64,000 nucleotides of DNA from Streptomyces cellostaticus (GTDB lineage Bacteria; Actinomycetota; Actinomycetes; Streptomycetales; Streptomycetaceae), in the NCBI RefSeq assembly GCF_023630175.1, contig NZ_JALLIN010000037.1, positions 1 through 64,000 on the forward strand, read 5' to 3'. How positions within the stretch are numbered: the first letter of the stretch is position 1; each line of letters opens with the position of its first letter. Positions 1 to 8,785 of this stretch are shown here, piece after piece. The position numbers were made by a program, and so were the translations under genes. The notes under the pieces were generated by a model. That model did no database searches. It saw only the letters and a program-made list of their open reading frames with translations, and was not told where the DNA came from.

Positions 1-60
1 CCACGCCGGGGGGGGGGCCCCGGGGGGGGCGGGGGGCCACCACCGGTGCGCTGTGACGGG

Positions 61-3000
61 TCAGTTCTTCTTCTTGTGGACGGTCCGGGCGGTCAGGGTC
101 CAGCTACGGGACTTCACCGCGTGGCGGTGCTTGTCCCGGGCCGTGACCGTGACCTTGAACCGGGTGCCGTCCGGCAGCGGGGCGGACAGGTGCACGGACA
201 TCCTGTGACGCGCCCGGTCGTAGGAGGTGACGGCCGTGACGTGGAGCTTCCTGGCCGCGGCCGCCCGGGGCCCGGACAGGACGGTCACGGTCGCCTTGAC
301 GGACGACACCGCGGTCCTGGCGGGCAGGGTGGCGACGAGCGGGCTGCTCGCGTCGGCGGTGCGCGTCAGCGTGGACGCGTTGTCCTCGGAGGCGCCGGGC
401 GCCGCCAGGGACGCGCTGGGGTCGTCGGCGGTGAAGACCGGGCCCACCCAGTAGTTCGCGGATCCGTAGGAGCCGTTGGGGAAGGCCGGGTCCGCGCCGT
501 AGCGGTAGAGCCCGTTGTGGTGCGTGGCGGTGTCGGCGGTGCCGGTCAGCGGATAGGACTGGTGGGCCGCGGTGAAGTAGCCGCCGTCGACCGCGTAGTG
601 GCCGTTGGGTGCGTGGTAGGAGACGACGTACGGGGTGTCGGCGCTGATGGCCACGGGGGTGCTGAAGGTCATCCGCTGCCAGCCGGAGGCCGTCTCGCCG
701 TTGAAGGTGCCGGTGGCGAGCAGCGTGCCGGCGTCGGACCACAGGCTGCCGGTGTGCGTGCCGGTGTTGCCCGTGCCCTTGTAGAAGGTGACACCGGTGA
801 CCCAGCCGCTCGTCGAGGACGTGAAACGGGTGCCCAGCTCGACCGAGTTGGTGTCGCCCGTCATGTCCGTGGTGGCGGGCACGGCCGAGGAACTCCACAG
901 CGTGCAGGGACAGGTGACCGCCGGCGGGGTGGTGCTGGTGGTGAAGGGCCAGGTCACCGGGTCCGCCATGGTGTTGCCCCACAGGTCCGAGGCCTGGACG
1001 GAGGCGGTGTACGTGGTGTGCAGGGCCAGTTCCGTCGACGGGGTGAAGGTCGCCTTGTTGGACGCGGGGAGGGTCCAGGACCCCGGCACGGCGTCGCCGT
1101 CCGGGTCCTTCACGGTGAAGGTCAGGCTGTCGGCGTCGACGGCCGAGCTGAAGACGGCCGACACCGGCGCCGTGATCGACACACCGGCCGCTCCGGACGT
1201 CGGGGAGGTCGAGGTGACGGTGGGCGGCGTGGTGCTGGCCGTGGAGGTGTCGAGCACCACGTCGACCCAGTAGTTGCTGCCCGAGGACTGCGAGGACGGG
1301 AAGGCGCTGGTCGAGCCGTAGTGGTAGACGCCGTTGCCGCCGTCGGTACCGGACTTCAGGGCGGTGAGCGGGGCGAGGCCCGCCGCGCCGCCGGAGAAGT
1401 AGCCGCCGTCGTAGGAGTATCCGCCGTTGGGGGCGAAGTACGAGGCGACGTAGGTCGTGTCGGCCTTGACGGGCACCGGGGTGGAGAAGTTGAGCTGCTG
1501 CCAGCCGGAGGCCGTCTCGCCGGTGAAGGTGCCGGTGGCCAGGCGGGTGCCGGAGGCGCTCCACAGGCTTCCGGTGTGGGTGCCGGTGTTGACGGGCGAC
1601 TTGTAGAAGCGGACACCGGTGATCGAACCGGCGGCGGTGGTACGGAACTTGACGCCCAGCTCCACGGAGCTGCCGTCACCGCCGTTGACGGTTCCGGGGA
1701 CGGCCGAGGCGGGCCAGACGGTGCAGGGGCAGGCCTGCGGGCCGACGGTGAGCGGGAGGGTGTTGACGGCGCCGATGTTGACGCTGTCGTCCACCGCGCG
1801 GACCTTGACGGACGCGGCGCCGGGGGTGGTCGGGGTCCAGGTGTACGTCCAGGACGCCAGGCCGGTGGCCGCCTTCCAGGTCGTGCCGCCGTCCGTGGAC
1901 ACCTCCACCCGGGCCACCACGCCGCCACCGGAGTCGGAGGCGGTGCCGGTGATGGTGACCGGTTTCAGGGCCGGGACGGTCACTCCCGAGGCCGGGGCCG
2001 TCACGGTGACCGCCGGGCCGGTGGCGTCGGTGGTGGCCGCCGCGGCGACGAGGTTGCTCTGCCGGGTCAGCGGCTGGACGCCCATGTCGGCGAGGATGTT
2101 CACGGTCGCCTGCTGCATGCGGGCGTCCTCGGTGACCACGGTGTCGTCGGGGTTGTACGTCGGGATGTTGGTCAGCCCCCAGGACCACTGCACGGTCGCC
2201 GTCCCGAACACCAGGGCGCCGGAGTCCTGGTCGCGGAACTCGACCAGGTTGTGCGTCGCCGTCCCGTTGCCGTAGACGTTGCCCCAGTCCATGCGCAGCT
2301 TGCCGTCGTTGATGTCGACCGTCGTGGACGACACGTCGATCGCCCCGGCGGGCCGGGTGCTGTTGTCGAGGTCGCTGTCCCACTCGTAGCCGAGCGTCCC
2401 CGTCGGGAAGACCGCGGTCTGGCCCGACGACAGGCCGGCGACGGAGGTGTTGCGCCAGATCCGGTTCCTGCCGTACGAGCCGGGGACGGTGATGGCGTCG
2501 CTGCGGTAGCCGTTCACCGTGAACATGGTCCCGGTGAGGATGTTCGGCGGCTGGTAGTCCTGCCCGTACTGGGTGCTGGTGGGGTCCATCCAGGTCCCGG
2601 TCCAGGTGCCACTCGGGTCGGCGACGCCGTTGTTCTGCGCCATCTTGGTCATCTTGTAGCAGACCAGGGTGCGGTTGGCCGTGCTGGCGCCGTCGATGCT
2701 CGGGGTGAGCCGGGTCTTCCAGAAGACCTCGTTGCCGCTGAAGAAGCCCTGCCGGACACCGGCCTTGCGGGCCGCGAGGACGTTGGAGTACTGGCTCTGC
2801 GTCCAGTACTCGTCGTGGCCGGAGGACAGGTACACCTGGTGCTTCTTCAGCAGGGTGGCACCGTTGGCCGACACGTCGACGCCGGACAGGTAGCTGACGT
2901 CGTAGCCGTTGCGTTCCAGCCAGGACAGCATCATGTACTCGGAGCCGTAGATGCCGTTGTCGCCGCCGATGTCCAGCGGACGGTTGTAGCTGACCTCGTA

Positions 3001-3666
3001 GGCGCGGCCGTCGGGAGCGGGTCCGGCGCCGCCGTAGAGGTCCTGGCCGCCGTAGTCGTTGTAGGCCTGCCAGGTCTGGTCGCTGGTCTGCACGACGATG
3101 TCGGAGGTGCTGGAGTCCTTGCGGACCACGAACGGGTACGGCATCAGGCCGTCACCGTCCGTCTGGGTCAGGTTCGCGATGTACAGGCCGGAGACGGCGT
3201 CGCTGGGCACCGTCCAGGTGGCGGTCACCGGCCAGTTGCCGCAGTCCACCAGTCCGGTACTGCTCTTCTTGGTGCAACCGGCCGGGTTCGTCGAGTAGTT
3301 GGCCGGATAGGTGACGGCGGCCTGGGCCGCGGTGGACATCTCGCGCGCGCCGTCGCCGCCGTACCAGCCCAGGCGGTAGATCTCGATCTGGTACGGGACC
3401 TTCGACTGCACCTTGAACTGCACGGTGTCACCGGCCTGGACGCTCTCCTTGGTGGAGAAGCCCTTGATGTCACCGTAGGCGTTGGGCGAGAACCAGTCGG
3501 ACTTCGGGCTGCCCGGCTTGGAGTTCTCGCAGACGACGGGGTTGGAACCCGTTCCGCACGGATCGGAGGCTGCCAGGGCGGTCCCCGCCTGCGGGAGCAC
3601 CGCCCAGATCAACGCTGCTACGACGGCGAGGCGGCCGCCCCGGATCCGTCTGCTCCATTTGTTCAT
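61..3666 (-). CDS. Secreted dimethylformamidase-like protein with two DUF4082 domains
   Basis: A 1201-residue exported protein. The N-terminus has a basic start, a hydrophobic core and an ALA-AS type cleavage site near residue 33. Residues of roughly 45-545 resemble the C-terminal domain of N,N-dimethylformamidase beta subunits, with Trp/Tyr-rich stretches such as IYRLGWYGGDGARE. A bacterial Ig-like domain follows (about 550-640), then two related DUF4082 modules (about 645-800 and 915-1075). Each module begins with CPCT and contains SVELG and GTHTGSLW. An SbsA-type Ig domain sits between them and a basic beta-rich tail ends the protein. The ATG has a GAGAGG-like ribosome site upstream. It is the last gene downstream of the glycan operon, so a role in modifying or binding surface polymer is an inference; the substrate is unknown. 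Domain naming is fairly secure, activity is not. Confidence 0.85.
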   Translation of the reverse strand: MNKWSRRIRGGRLAVVAALIWAVLPQAGTALAASDPCGTGSNPVVCENSKPGSPKSDWFSPNAYGDIKGFSTKESVQAGDTVQFKVQSKVPYQIEIYRLGWYGGDGAREMSTAAQAAVTYPANYSTNPAGCTKKSSTGLVDCGNWPVTATWTVPSDAVSGLYIANLTQTDGDGLMPYPFVVRKDSSTSDIVVQTSDQTWQAYNDYGGQDLYGGAGPAPDGRAYEVSYNRPLDIGGDNGIYGSEYMMLSWLERNGYDVSYLSGVDVSANGATLLKKHQVYLSSGHDEYWTQSQYSNVLAARKAGVRQGFFSGNEVFWKTRLTPSIDGASTANRTLVCYKMTKMAQNNGVADPSGTWTGTWMDPTSTQYGQDYQPPNILTGTMFTVNGYRSDAITVPGSYGRNRIWRNTSVAGLSSGQTAVFPTGTLGYEWDSDLDNSTRPAGAIDVSSTTVDINDGKLRMDWGNVYGNGTATHNLVEFRDQDSGALVFGTATVQWSWGLTNIPTYNPDDTVVTEDARMQQATVNILADMGVQPLTRQSNLVAAAATTDATGPAVTVTAPASGVTVPALKPVTITGTASDSGGGVVARVEVSTDGGTTWKAATGLASWTYTWTPTTPGAASVKVRAVDDSVNIGAVNTLPLTVGPQACPCTVWPASAVPGTVNGGDGSSVELGVKFRTTAAGSITGVRFYKSPVNTGTHTGSLWSASGTRLATGTFTGETASGWQQLNFSTPVPVKADTTYVASYFAPNGGYSYDGGYFSGGAAGLAPLTALKSGTDGGNGVYHYGSTSAFPSSQSSGSNYWVDVVLDTSTASTTPPTVTSTSPTSGAAGVSITAPVSAVFSSAVDADSLTFTVKDPDGDAVPGSWTLPASNKATFTPSTELALHTTYTASVQASDLWGNTMADPVTWPFTTSTTPPAVTCPCTLWSSSAVPATTDMTGDTNSVELGTRFTSSTSGWVTGVTFYKGTGNTGTHTGSLWSDAGTLLATGTFNGETASGWQRMTFSTPVAISADTPYVVSYHAPNGHYAVDGGYFTAAHQSYPLTGTADTATHHNGLYRYGADPAFPNGSYGSANYWVGPVFTADDPSASLAAPGASEDNASTLTRTADASSPLVATLPARTAVSSVKATVTVLSGPRAAAARKLHVTAVTSYDRARHRMSVHLSAPLPDGTRFKVTVTARDKHRHAVKSRSWTLTARTVHKKKN

Positions 3667-3735
3667 GTGTACCTCTCACGGTGCTGTGCAGGACCGACCC
3701 GTGCGGTCGGGGTGGAGCCGTGAAGCAGTGACCGG

Positions 3736-4854
3736 TCAGCCGCGCAGGGCGTGGGCGAGAGCGTCCACGACGCGCTGCTGCTGGTCGGGGGTGATGTGCG
3801 GGTGGAGCGGGAGCGACAGGATCCGCTCCGCCGCCCTCTCGGCGTTCGGGAAGTCGCCCCGGGAGTGGCCGAGATGACGGTAGGCCGGGGTCAGGTGGAC
3901 CGGTGCCGGGTAGTGCACCCCGGCGCCGATGCCCTCCGCGTTGAGCTTGCCGACGATGCCGTCGCGGTCGGCCCCGTCGACCTGGAGGACGTAGAGGTGC
4001 CAGACGTGGACGTTGCCGGATGCCGTCACCGGGAGCACGACGCGTCCGGCCGCCACGAGGCCGGCGAGCAGTTCGTCGTAGCGGGCCGCGGCCGCGCGGC
4101 GGGCGGCGTTGCCGGCCGCGAGGCGCTTCAGCTTCGCCCGCAGCACGACGGCCTGCAGCCCGTCCAGCCGGCTGTTGAAACCGGGTACGTCGTGGCGGTA
4201 CTTGGCGACACCGCCGTGGTTGGCGATGGCCCGCACCAGTCCGGCCCGTTCCTCGTCGTCGGTGAGGACCGCGCCCGCGTCCCCGTAGGCACCGAGGTTC
4301 TTGCCCGGGTAGAAACTGGTGGCCGCGATGCCGCCGCTGCCCGGCGACCGGCCGTCCCGGGTGGCGCCCTGGCACTGTGCGGCGTCCTCGACCACGGTCA
4401 CATGTCCGGGCAGCCGGCCGGTCAGCGCCGTCACGTCGGCCATCTGGCCGTAGAGGTGGACGGGCACGACCGCGCGGGTGGCCGGGCCCACCGCGTCCAC
4501 AGCGGCCTGCGGGTCGAGCAGGTGGCTGTCGGGCAGGCAGTCGGCGAGGACCGGCCGGGCGCCGGTGCGGGCCACCGCGCCCGCGGTGGCGATGAAGGTG
4601 TTGGCGGGCACCACGACCTCGTCGCCGGGCCCCACCCCGCTCGCCCGCAGGGCGAGTTCGACGGCGTCCGTGCCGTTGGCGACGCCCGCGCAGTGCGCGA
4701 CACCGCCGAAGGCGGCGTACTCCCGCTCGAACAGGCGGACCTCCTCGCCGCCGATGAACGCGGTGCCCGCCAGGACGCGTTCGAAGCCGGCCCGTACCTC
4801 GTCGGCGACCTCTTCGTGGGCCGCCTTGAGGTCCACGAGCGGAATCTGGTTCAT
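3736..4854 (-). CDS. DegT/DnrJ/EryC1/StrS aminotransferase (glycan locus, last in operon)
   Basis: A 372-residue PLP-dependent sugar aminotransferase of the fold used to make amino sugars for surface glycans and antibiotics. Visible family marks are the N-terminal IPLVDLKAAHEEV, the GTDAVELALRA segment, the VVEDAAQ motif with the PLP-binding Asp at residue 157, and the internal-aldimine Lys at residue 185 in SFYPGKNLGAYGDAGA. Length is normal for the family. Its ATG overlaps the stop of the acetyltransferase by 4 bp, so the two are probably translationally coupled. It would convert a keto-sugar nucleotide to an amino sugar that the neighbouring NeuD/PglD-type enzyme could acetylate. The sugar and the carbon position cannot be read from sequence. 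Confidence 0.92.
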   Translation of the reverse strand: MNQIPLVDLKAAHEEVADEVRAGFERVLAGTAFIGGEEVRLFEREYAAFGGVAHCAGVANGTDAVELALRASGVGPGDEVVVPANTFIATAGAVARTGARPVLADCLPDSHLLDPQAAVDAVGPATRAVVPVHLYGQMADVTALTGRLPGHVTVVEDAAQCQGATRDGRSPGSGGIAATSFYPGKNLGAYGDAGAVLTDDEERAGLVRAIANHGGVAKYRHDVPGFNSRLDGLQAVVLRAKLKRLAAGNAARRAAAARYDELLAGLVAAGRVVLPVTASGNVHVWHLYVLQVDGADRDGIVGKLNAEGIGAGVHYPAPVHLTPAYRHLGHSRGDFPNAERAAERILSLPLHPHITPDQQQRVVDALAHALRG

Positions 4855-5561
4855 GTGACTGGTCCCCCCAGTGTGTGCGTCGCGAAGCCGCCCTCGCGCG
4901 CGGCGAGTCGGTCGAGCGCGGGCGCGTCCGCCGCGCGCAGCCGCCGGGCCGGGCTCCCCACCCAGACCTCGCCCGGCGGCACGTCGCCGAGCACGGCGCT
5001 CCCCATCCCGATCAGCGACCAGGCGCCGACCGTCGTGCCTTCTCTGACCAGGGCGCCCGCGCCCAGATAGGCGCCCCGCTCCACCCGGGCTCCCCCGCCC
5101 AGGCGGACGCCCGAGGCGATGGTGGCGCAGTCCTCGACCACGTCGTCGTGGGTGAGGACGGCCTGCGGCATCACCGCGACATGCGCGCCCACCCGCACCG
5201 CCGCGGTCAGCGCGCAGTGCGCGAGCAGGACCGATCCGGGGCCGACCCGGGACGACCTCGACACCGAGGCCGTCGGGTGGACCACGGTGGCGTAGCGCTC
5301 CGCGGGCAGGCCGAGCCTGCCGACCAGCCGTGCGCGGGCCGCGTAGTCCCCTGGGTTGCCCACGCAGACCACCACGCCGGCCTCGGGCAGGTCGTGGACC
5401 AGGTCGCAGCCGCCGAGGACGGGGACTCCGTCCACCTCGGTGCCGTGCAGGGCCGTGTTGTCGTCGAGGTGCCCGAGCAGCTCGGTGCCGCCCGCGTCCC
5501 GCACGGCCTGCGCGGTCTCGCGGGCGAAGCCGCCGGCGCCGACGATCAGGAGCCCGTTCAT
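4851..5561 (-). CDS. NeuD/PglD-like sugar O/N-acetyltransferase
   Basis: A 236-residue protein with the two-part layout of the NeuD/PglD family. The N-terminus is a small Rossmann-like domain (LLIVGAGGFARE). From about residue 95 a left-handed beta-helix of hexapeptide repeats follows (VHPTASVSRSSRVGPGSVL and similar). Known relatives use acetyl-CoA to acetylate an amino sugar or sialic acid. The gene overlaps both neighbours by 4 bp, lying between two DegT aminotransferases, which fits acetylation of their product. Both overlaps are stop/start couplings. The acceptor is unknown. Confidence 0.88.
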   Translation of the reverse strand: MNGLLIVGAGGFARETAQAVRDAGGTELLGHLDDNTALHGTEVDGVPVLGGCDLVHDLPEAGVVVCVGNPGDYAARARLVGRLGLPAERYATVVHPTASVSRSSRVGPGSVLLAHCALTAAVRVGAHVAVMPQAVLTHDDVVEDCATIASGVRLGGGARVERGAYLGAGALVREGTTVGAWSLIGMGSAVLGDVPPGEVWVGSPARRLRAADAPALDRLAAREGGFATHTLGGPVT

Positions 5562-6697
5562 CTTCCGGCCTGTTCGCGCAGCGCCGTCACGACACGGTCC
5601 TGCTGGGCCTCGGTCATGGTGTGGAACAGCGGCAGGATCAGCGAGTCCCGGGTGATCCGCTCGGTGACCGGAAGCGGCGCACGGGGGTGGTCGGCGTAGG
5701 CGGGTTCGAGGTGGGCCGCCATGATCCCGCGCCGGGCGGAGACTCCGGCGCCGGCGAGCGCGGCCAGCAGGTCGTCCCGGCCGACGGGGAAGGCCTCGTC
5801 CAGGAGCACCCAGTAGGACTGGAAGTTGCTCTGCCCGTGCGCGGGGTCGCGGACCGGGGTGAGACCGTGGACGTCGCGCAGCAACCGCTCGTAGCGGGCG
5901 GCCAGTTCACGGCGGCGGGCGATCATCGCGTCGAGCTTGTCGAGCTGGACCAGGCCGACCGCGGCCTGGATGTCCGTCATCCGGTAGTTGTAGCCGACCT
6001 CGAGGTAGCTCTCCAGGACCGGCTTGGTGCTCGCGTGGCGCTGGGCCGCCGAGGCGTTCATCCCGTGCTCGCGCAGCCGGCGCAGCCGCTCGGCCCATGC
6101 GCCGTCGTCGGTGGTGACCATGCCCCCCTCGCCGGTGGTGACGACCTTGCGCGGGTGGAAGGACCAGGCGGCGACCAGCGCGCCGTGCCCCACGGGCTTG
6201 CCCGAGACGGTCGAGCCGATGGCACAGGCCGCGTCCTCCACCAGCGGCAGGTCCCAGTCGGCGCAGGCGGCCCGCAGGGCGTGCACGTCGGCCGGCGCGC
6301 CGCCCTGGTGGACGGCGAGGACGGCCCTGGTCCGCGGGGTGCGGACGGCGTCCACGGTGGCCGTGGTCAGATTGCCGGTGGCGGCCTCGACATCGGCGAA
6401 GACGGGCTCGGCACCCACGTAGCGCACCGCGTTGGCGGTGGCGATGAACGACAGCGAGGGCACCACGACCTCGTCGCCGGGCCCGAGGCCGAGCGCCACG
6501 AGGGACAGGTGCAGGGCGGTGGTGCACGAGCTGACCGCGACGGCGTGCTCGGCGCCCACCCGCTCCGCGAAGGCCCGCTCGAATGCGGCGACCCGCGGGC
6601 CCTGGGCGACCCATCCGGACAGGACCGCCTCGGAGGCGGCCCGGGCCTCCTCCTCGCCGAGCCAGGGGATCATCACCGGGATGCGGTCGGTGCTCAC
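5558..6697 (-). CDS. DegT/DnrJ/EryC1/StrS aminotransferase (second copy in operon)
   Basis: A 379-residue PLP sugar aminotransferase. The chosen start is a GTG whose last two bases join the stop of the upstream epimerase (GTGA overlap), giving an N-terminus of MSTDRIPVMIPWLGEEEA. The PLP Asp lies at residue 155 (LVEDAAC) and the catalytic Lys at 184 (SFHPRKVVTTGEGGMVTT). It is clearly diverged from the aminotransferase two genes downstream, so the operon probably makes two aminations or serves two sugars. An upstream in-frame extension exists but lies inside the epimerase and has no ribosome site. It probably acts on a product of the epimerase or dehydrogenase immediately upstream. Confidence 0.92.
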   Translation of the reverse strand: MSTDRIPVMIPWLGEEEARAASEAVLSGWVAQGPRVAAFERAFAERVGAEHAVAVSSCTTALHLSLVALGLGPGDEVVVPSLSFIATANAVRYVGAEPVFADVEAATGNLTTATVDAVRTPRTRAVLAVHQGGAPADVHALRAACADWDLPLVEDAACAIGSTVSGKPVGHGALVAAWSFHPRKVVTTGEGGMVTTDDGAWAERLRRLREHGMNASAAQRHASTKPVLESYLEVGYNYRMTDIQAAVGLVQLDKLDAMIARRRELAARYERLLRDVHGLTPVRDPAHGQSNFQSYWVLLDEAFPVGRDDLLAALAGAGVSARRGIMAAHLEPAYADHPRAPLPVTERITRDSLILPLFHTMTEAQQDRVVTALREQAGR

Positions 6698-7677
6698 CGG
6701 GCGCCCTCCCCCGCGGCACGCTCCGCACGCCACCAGTCGACCAGGTCCCTGAGGCCGGTGCGCAGGTCGATCCGGGCGGTGAAACCCAGCCGTTCGGCGG
6801 CGCTCGTGGTGTCCGCGAGCCGCCGGACCACCCCGTTCACCGCGCGTGCGGGCCCGTGCTCGGGCTCCAGGCCCGGCGCTCCCATCGACTCCAGCAGGCC
6901 CTGGGCGAGTTCCTTCAGCGAGGTCTCCGTGCCGCTGGCGACGTTGAACACCTCGTCGGTCAGGTCCGATTCGGCGGCCAGCACGTTGGCCCTCGCGATG
7001 TCCCTGACGTCGACGAAGTCCATGGTCTGGCTGCCGTCGCCGAGGATCAGCGGCGGTTCGCCCGACTCGATGCGCTCCATCCAGCGGATGAGCACCTCGG
7101 TGTAGAGGCCGTGGATGTCCATCCGGGGGCCGTAGACGTTGAAGTACCGCAGCGCCACGTAGTCCAGGCCGTACATGGCGTGGAAGCTGCGCAGCATGCC
7201 CTCGTTGAAGGCCTTGGCCGCGCCGTAGAAGGTGTCGTTGTTGTAGGGGTGGTGGCGTTCCGTCGTCGGGAAGTCCTCGGCCATGCCGTAGACGGACGCG
7301 GAGGACGAGGCGATCACCTTGCCGACCCCGGCCTCGACCGCCGCCTCCAGGACGTTGAAGGTGCCGTCGACCATGACCTCGTTGGCGAGCCGGGGCTCCT
7401 CCGCGCACTGCGTGATGCGGATCGCTGCGAGGTGGAAGACCAGGTCGGCGCCGTCCGTGGCCTTCCGCACGGCGGCGGTGTCGCGGATGTCGCCCTCGAT
7501 CACCTCGACGACGCCGCTGCGCCGGGCCCGGGCCAGATTGGCCATCCGCCCGCGGACGAAGTTGTCCAGCACGACGACCTCACGGGCACCGCCCTCGGCC
7601 AGGAGGTCGACGAGATGGGACCCGATGGTCCCCGCGCCTCCCGTGACCAGGATCTTCTTGCCCCGTACGCTGTTCAA
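6694..7677 (-). CDS. NAD-dependent epimerase/dehydratase (extended SDR)
   Basis: A 327-residue extended short-chain dehydrogenase acting on nucleotide sugars. It has the glycine-rich NAD site GGAGTIGS near residue 15, the SSSASVYG segment and the catalytic YGAAK (Tyr and Lys). The only plausible start is a TTG preceded by GGGAGAGGG, giving LNSVRGKKILVTGG; no ATG lies nearby. It resembles UDP-glucose/GlcNAc 4-epimerases, but specificity within this family cannot be set by eye. It is flanked by a Gfo/Idh oxidoreductase upstream and a coupled aminotransferase downstream, consistent with making the keto or epimerised sugar that is then aminated. Confidence 0.88.
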   Translation of the reverse strand: MNSVRGKKILVTGGAGTIGSHLVDLLAEGGAREVVVLDNFVRGRMANLARARRSGVVEVIEGDIRDTAAVRKATDGADLVFHLAAIRITQCAEEPRLANEVMVDGTFNVLEAAVEAGVGKVIASSSASVYGMAEDFPTTERHHPYNNDTFYGAAKAFNEGMLRSFHAMYGLDYVALRYFNVYGPRMDIHGLYTEVLIRWMERIESGEPPLILGDGSQTMDFVDVRDIARANVLAAESDLTDEVFNVASGTETSLKELAQGLLESMGAPGLEPEHGPARAVNGVVRRLADTTSAAERLGFTARIDLRTGLRDLVDWWRAERAAGEGAR

Positions 7678-7706
7678 CTGAAGTGCCCTCTCCCTTGGTG
7701 GAACTG

Positions 7707-8762
7707 TCAATGTCCGGCGCGCAGGCCGACGACCGCGCCGCGGAACTCCAGGCTCCGGGAGGCCGCTTCGAGAATGTCCAGCACCCGCAGGCCCGCCCGT
7801 CCGTCGGTCAGCGCGGGGCGCCGCTCGCCGATCGCGTCGGCGAACTCGTCGACCATGCTGCGCAGCGCTTCCTTCTCGCCGATCGCGGGGGCGACCATGT
7901 CCCCCGAGCGGTAGGAGACCAGCATCTCCCGGCGCTGGTCGGCGCCGATCTCCTGCGGCGCGGCCAGGTCCACGCCGCGGTCGTAGACCGCGACGCGCTG
8001 CACCGGGTTGAGGTCGTCCCAGATCAGGGTGCGCTTGGAGCCGCCCACCATGGTGGTGCGCACCTTGGTCGGGGAGAGCCAGTTGACGTGCACGTGGGCG
8101 ATGGCGCCCGTGTCGAGCTGCAGCGTCAGATAGGCCACGCAGGCCTGTCCCGCGCCGATCGGGTCGGCTCCGTGGGCGGCGACCGCGACCGGTTCCACGT
8201 TGTCGGGGAGGATGAAGTCCAGGATCGACAGGTCGTGGGGGGCCAGGTCCCACAGGACGTCGATGTCCTTCTGGACGAGGCCCAGGTTGATCCGCACCGA
8301 GTCGACGAAGTGGATCTCGCCGAGTTCGCCCGAGCGGACCATGTCGCGGATGCGGCCCACGGCCGGTGTGTAGCAGTAGGTGTGGTCGCACATGAGGGTG
8401 AGCCCGCGTTCCTCCGCCTCGGCGACCAGGCGCATCCCGTCGGCGTAGGTCGCCGCGAGCGGCTTCTCCACCAGGACGTGCTTGCCGGCGCGCAGGGCGG
8501 CCAGGGCGATGTCGAGGTGGGTCCCGGCGGGGGTGGCCACGGCGACGGCGGCGACGGCGGGGTCGGCCAGGACGGCCGCGTAGTCCGAGGTGGCCTGCAC
8601 CGTCGAGTAGCCGCCGAGGACCCGCTGGGCCCGGTCCACGTCGAGGTCGCACAGCCAGCGCAGCCGGAACCGCTCGCTGGCCTGGAAGTTGCGTACGAGG
8701 TTGGGACCCCAGTAGCCGGCCCCGACGACCGCGACCCCCAGCGGATCCGTGGTCTGCGTCAC
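7707..8762 (-). CDS. Gfo/Idh/MocA-family NAD(P)-dependent sugar oxidoreductase
   Basis: A 351-residue oxidoreductase with an N-terminal Rossmann domain (VAVVGAGYWGPNLVRNF), the family EKP motif (HVLVEKPLAATYADG) and a C-terminal alpha/beta substrate domain. Relatives such as WbpB oxidise the 3-position of UDP-sugar acids before a DegT transamination, which would fit this operon; that parallel is inference. The start is a choice of two. The GTG used here follows AGGAAGAGG by 6 nt. An ATG 24 bp upstream overlaps the stop of the sugar transferase (TGATG) and would add eight residues. Both keep the same frame. Confidence 0.9.
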   Translation of the reverse strand: MTQTTDPLGVAVVGAGYWGPNLVRNFQASERFRLRWLCDLDVDRAQRVLGGYSTVQATSDYAAVLADPAVAAVAVATPAGTHLDIALAALRAGKHVLVEKPLAATYADGMRLVAEAEERGLTLMCDHTYCYTPAVGRIRDMVRSGELGEIHFVDSVRINLGLVQKDIDVLWDLAPHDLSILDFILPDNVEPVAVAAHGADPIGAGQACVAYLTLQLDTGAIAHVHVNWLSPTKVRTTMVGGSKRTLIWDDLNPVQRVAVYDRGVDLAAPQEIGADQRREMLVSYRSGDMVAPAIGEKEALRSMVDEFADAIGERRPALTDGRAGLRVLDILEAASRSLEFRGAVVGLRAGH

Positions 8763-8785
8763 TGTGTTCCTCTTCCTTCGGTCCA

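Noticed and set aside
1..60. Poly-G and poly-C runs at the left edge as a terminator or quadruplex element
   Set aside because: A window edge with long homopolymers may contain sequencing or assembly artefact; too little context to call.
46..3723. Long open plus-strand frame opposite the DUF4082 protein
   Set aside because: Gly/Arg/Val-rich translation with no domain; a by-product of high third-position GC in the real minus-strand gene.
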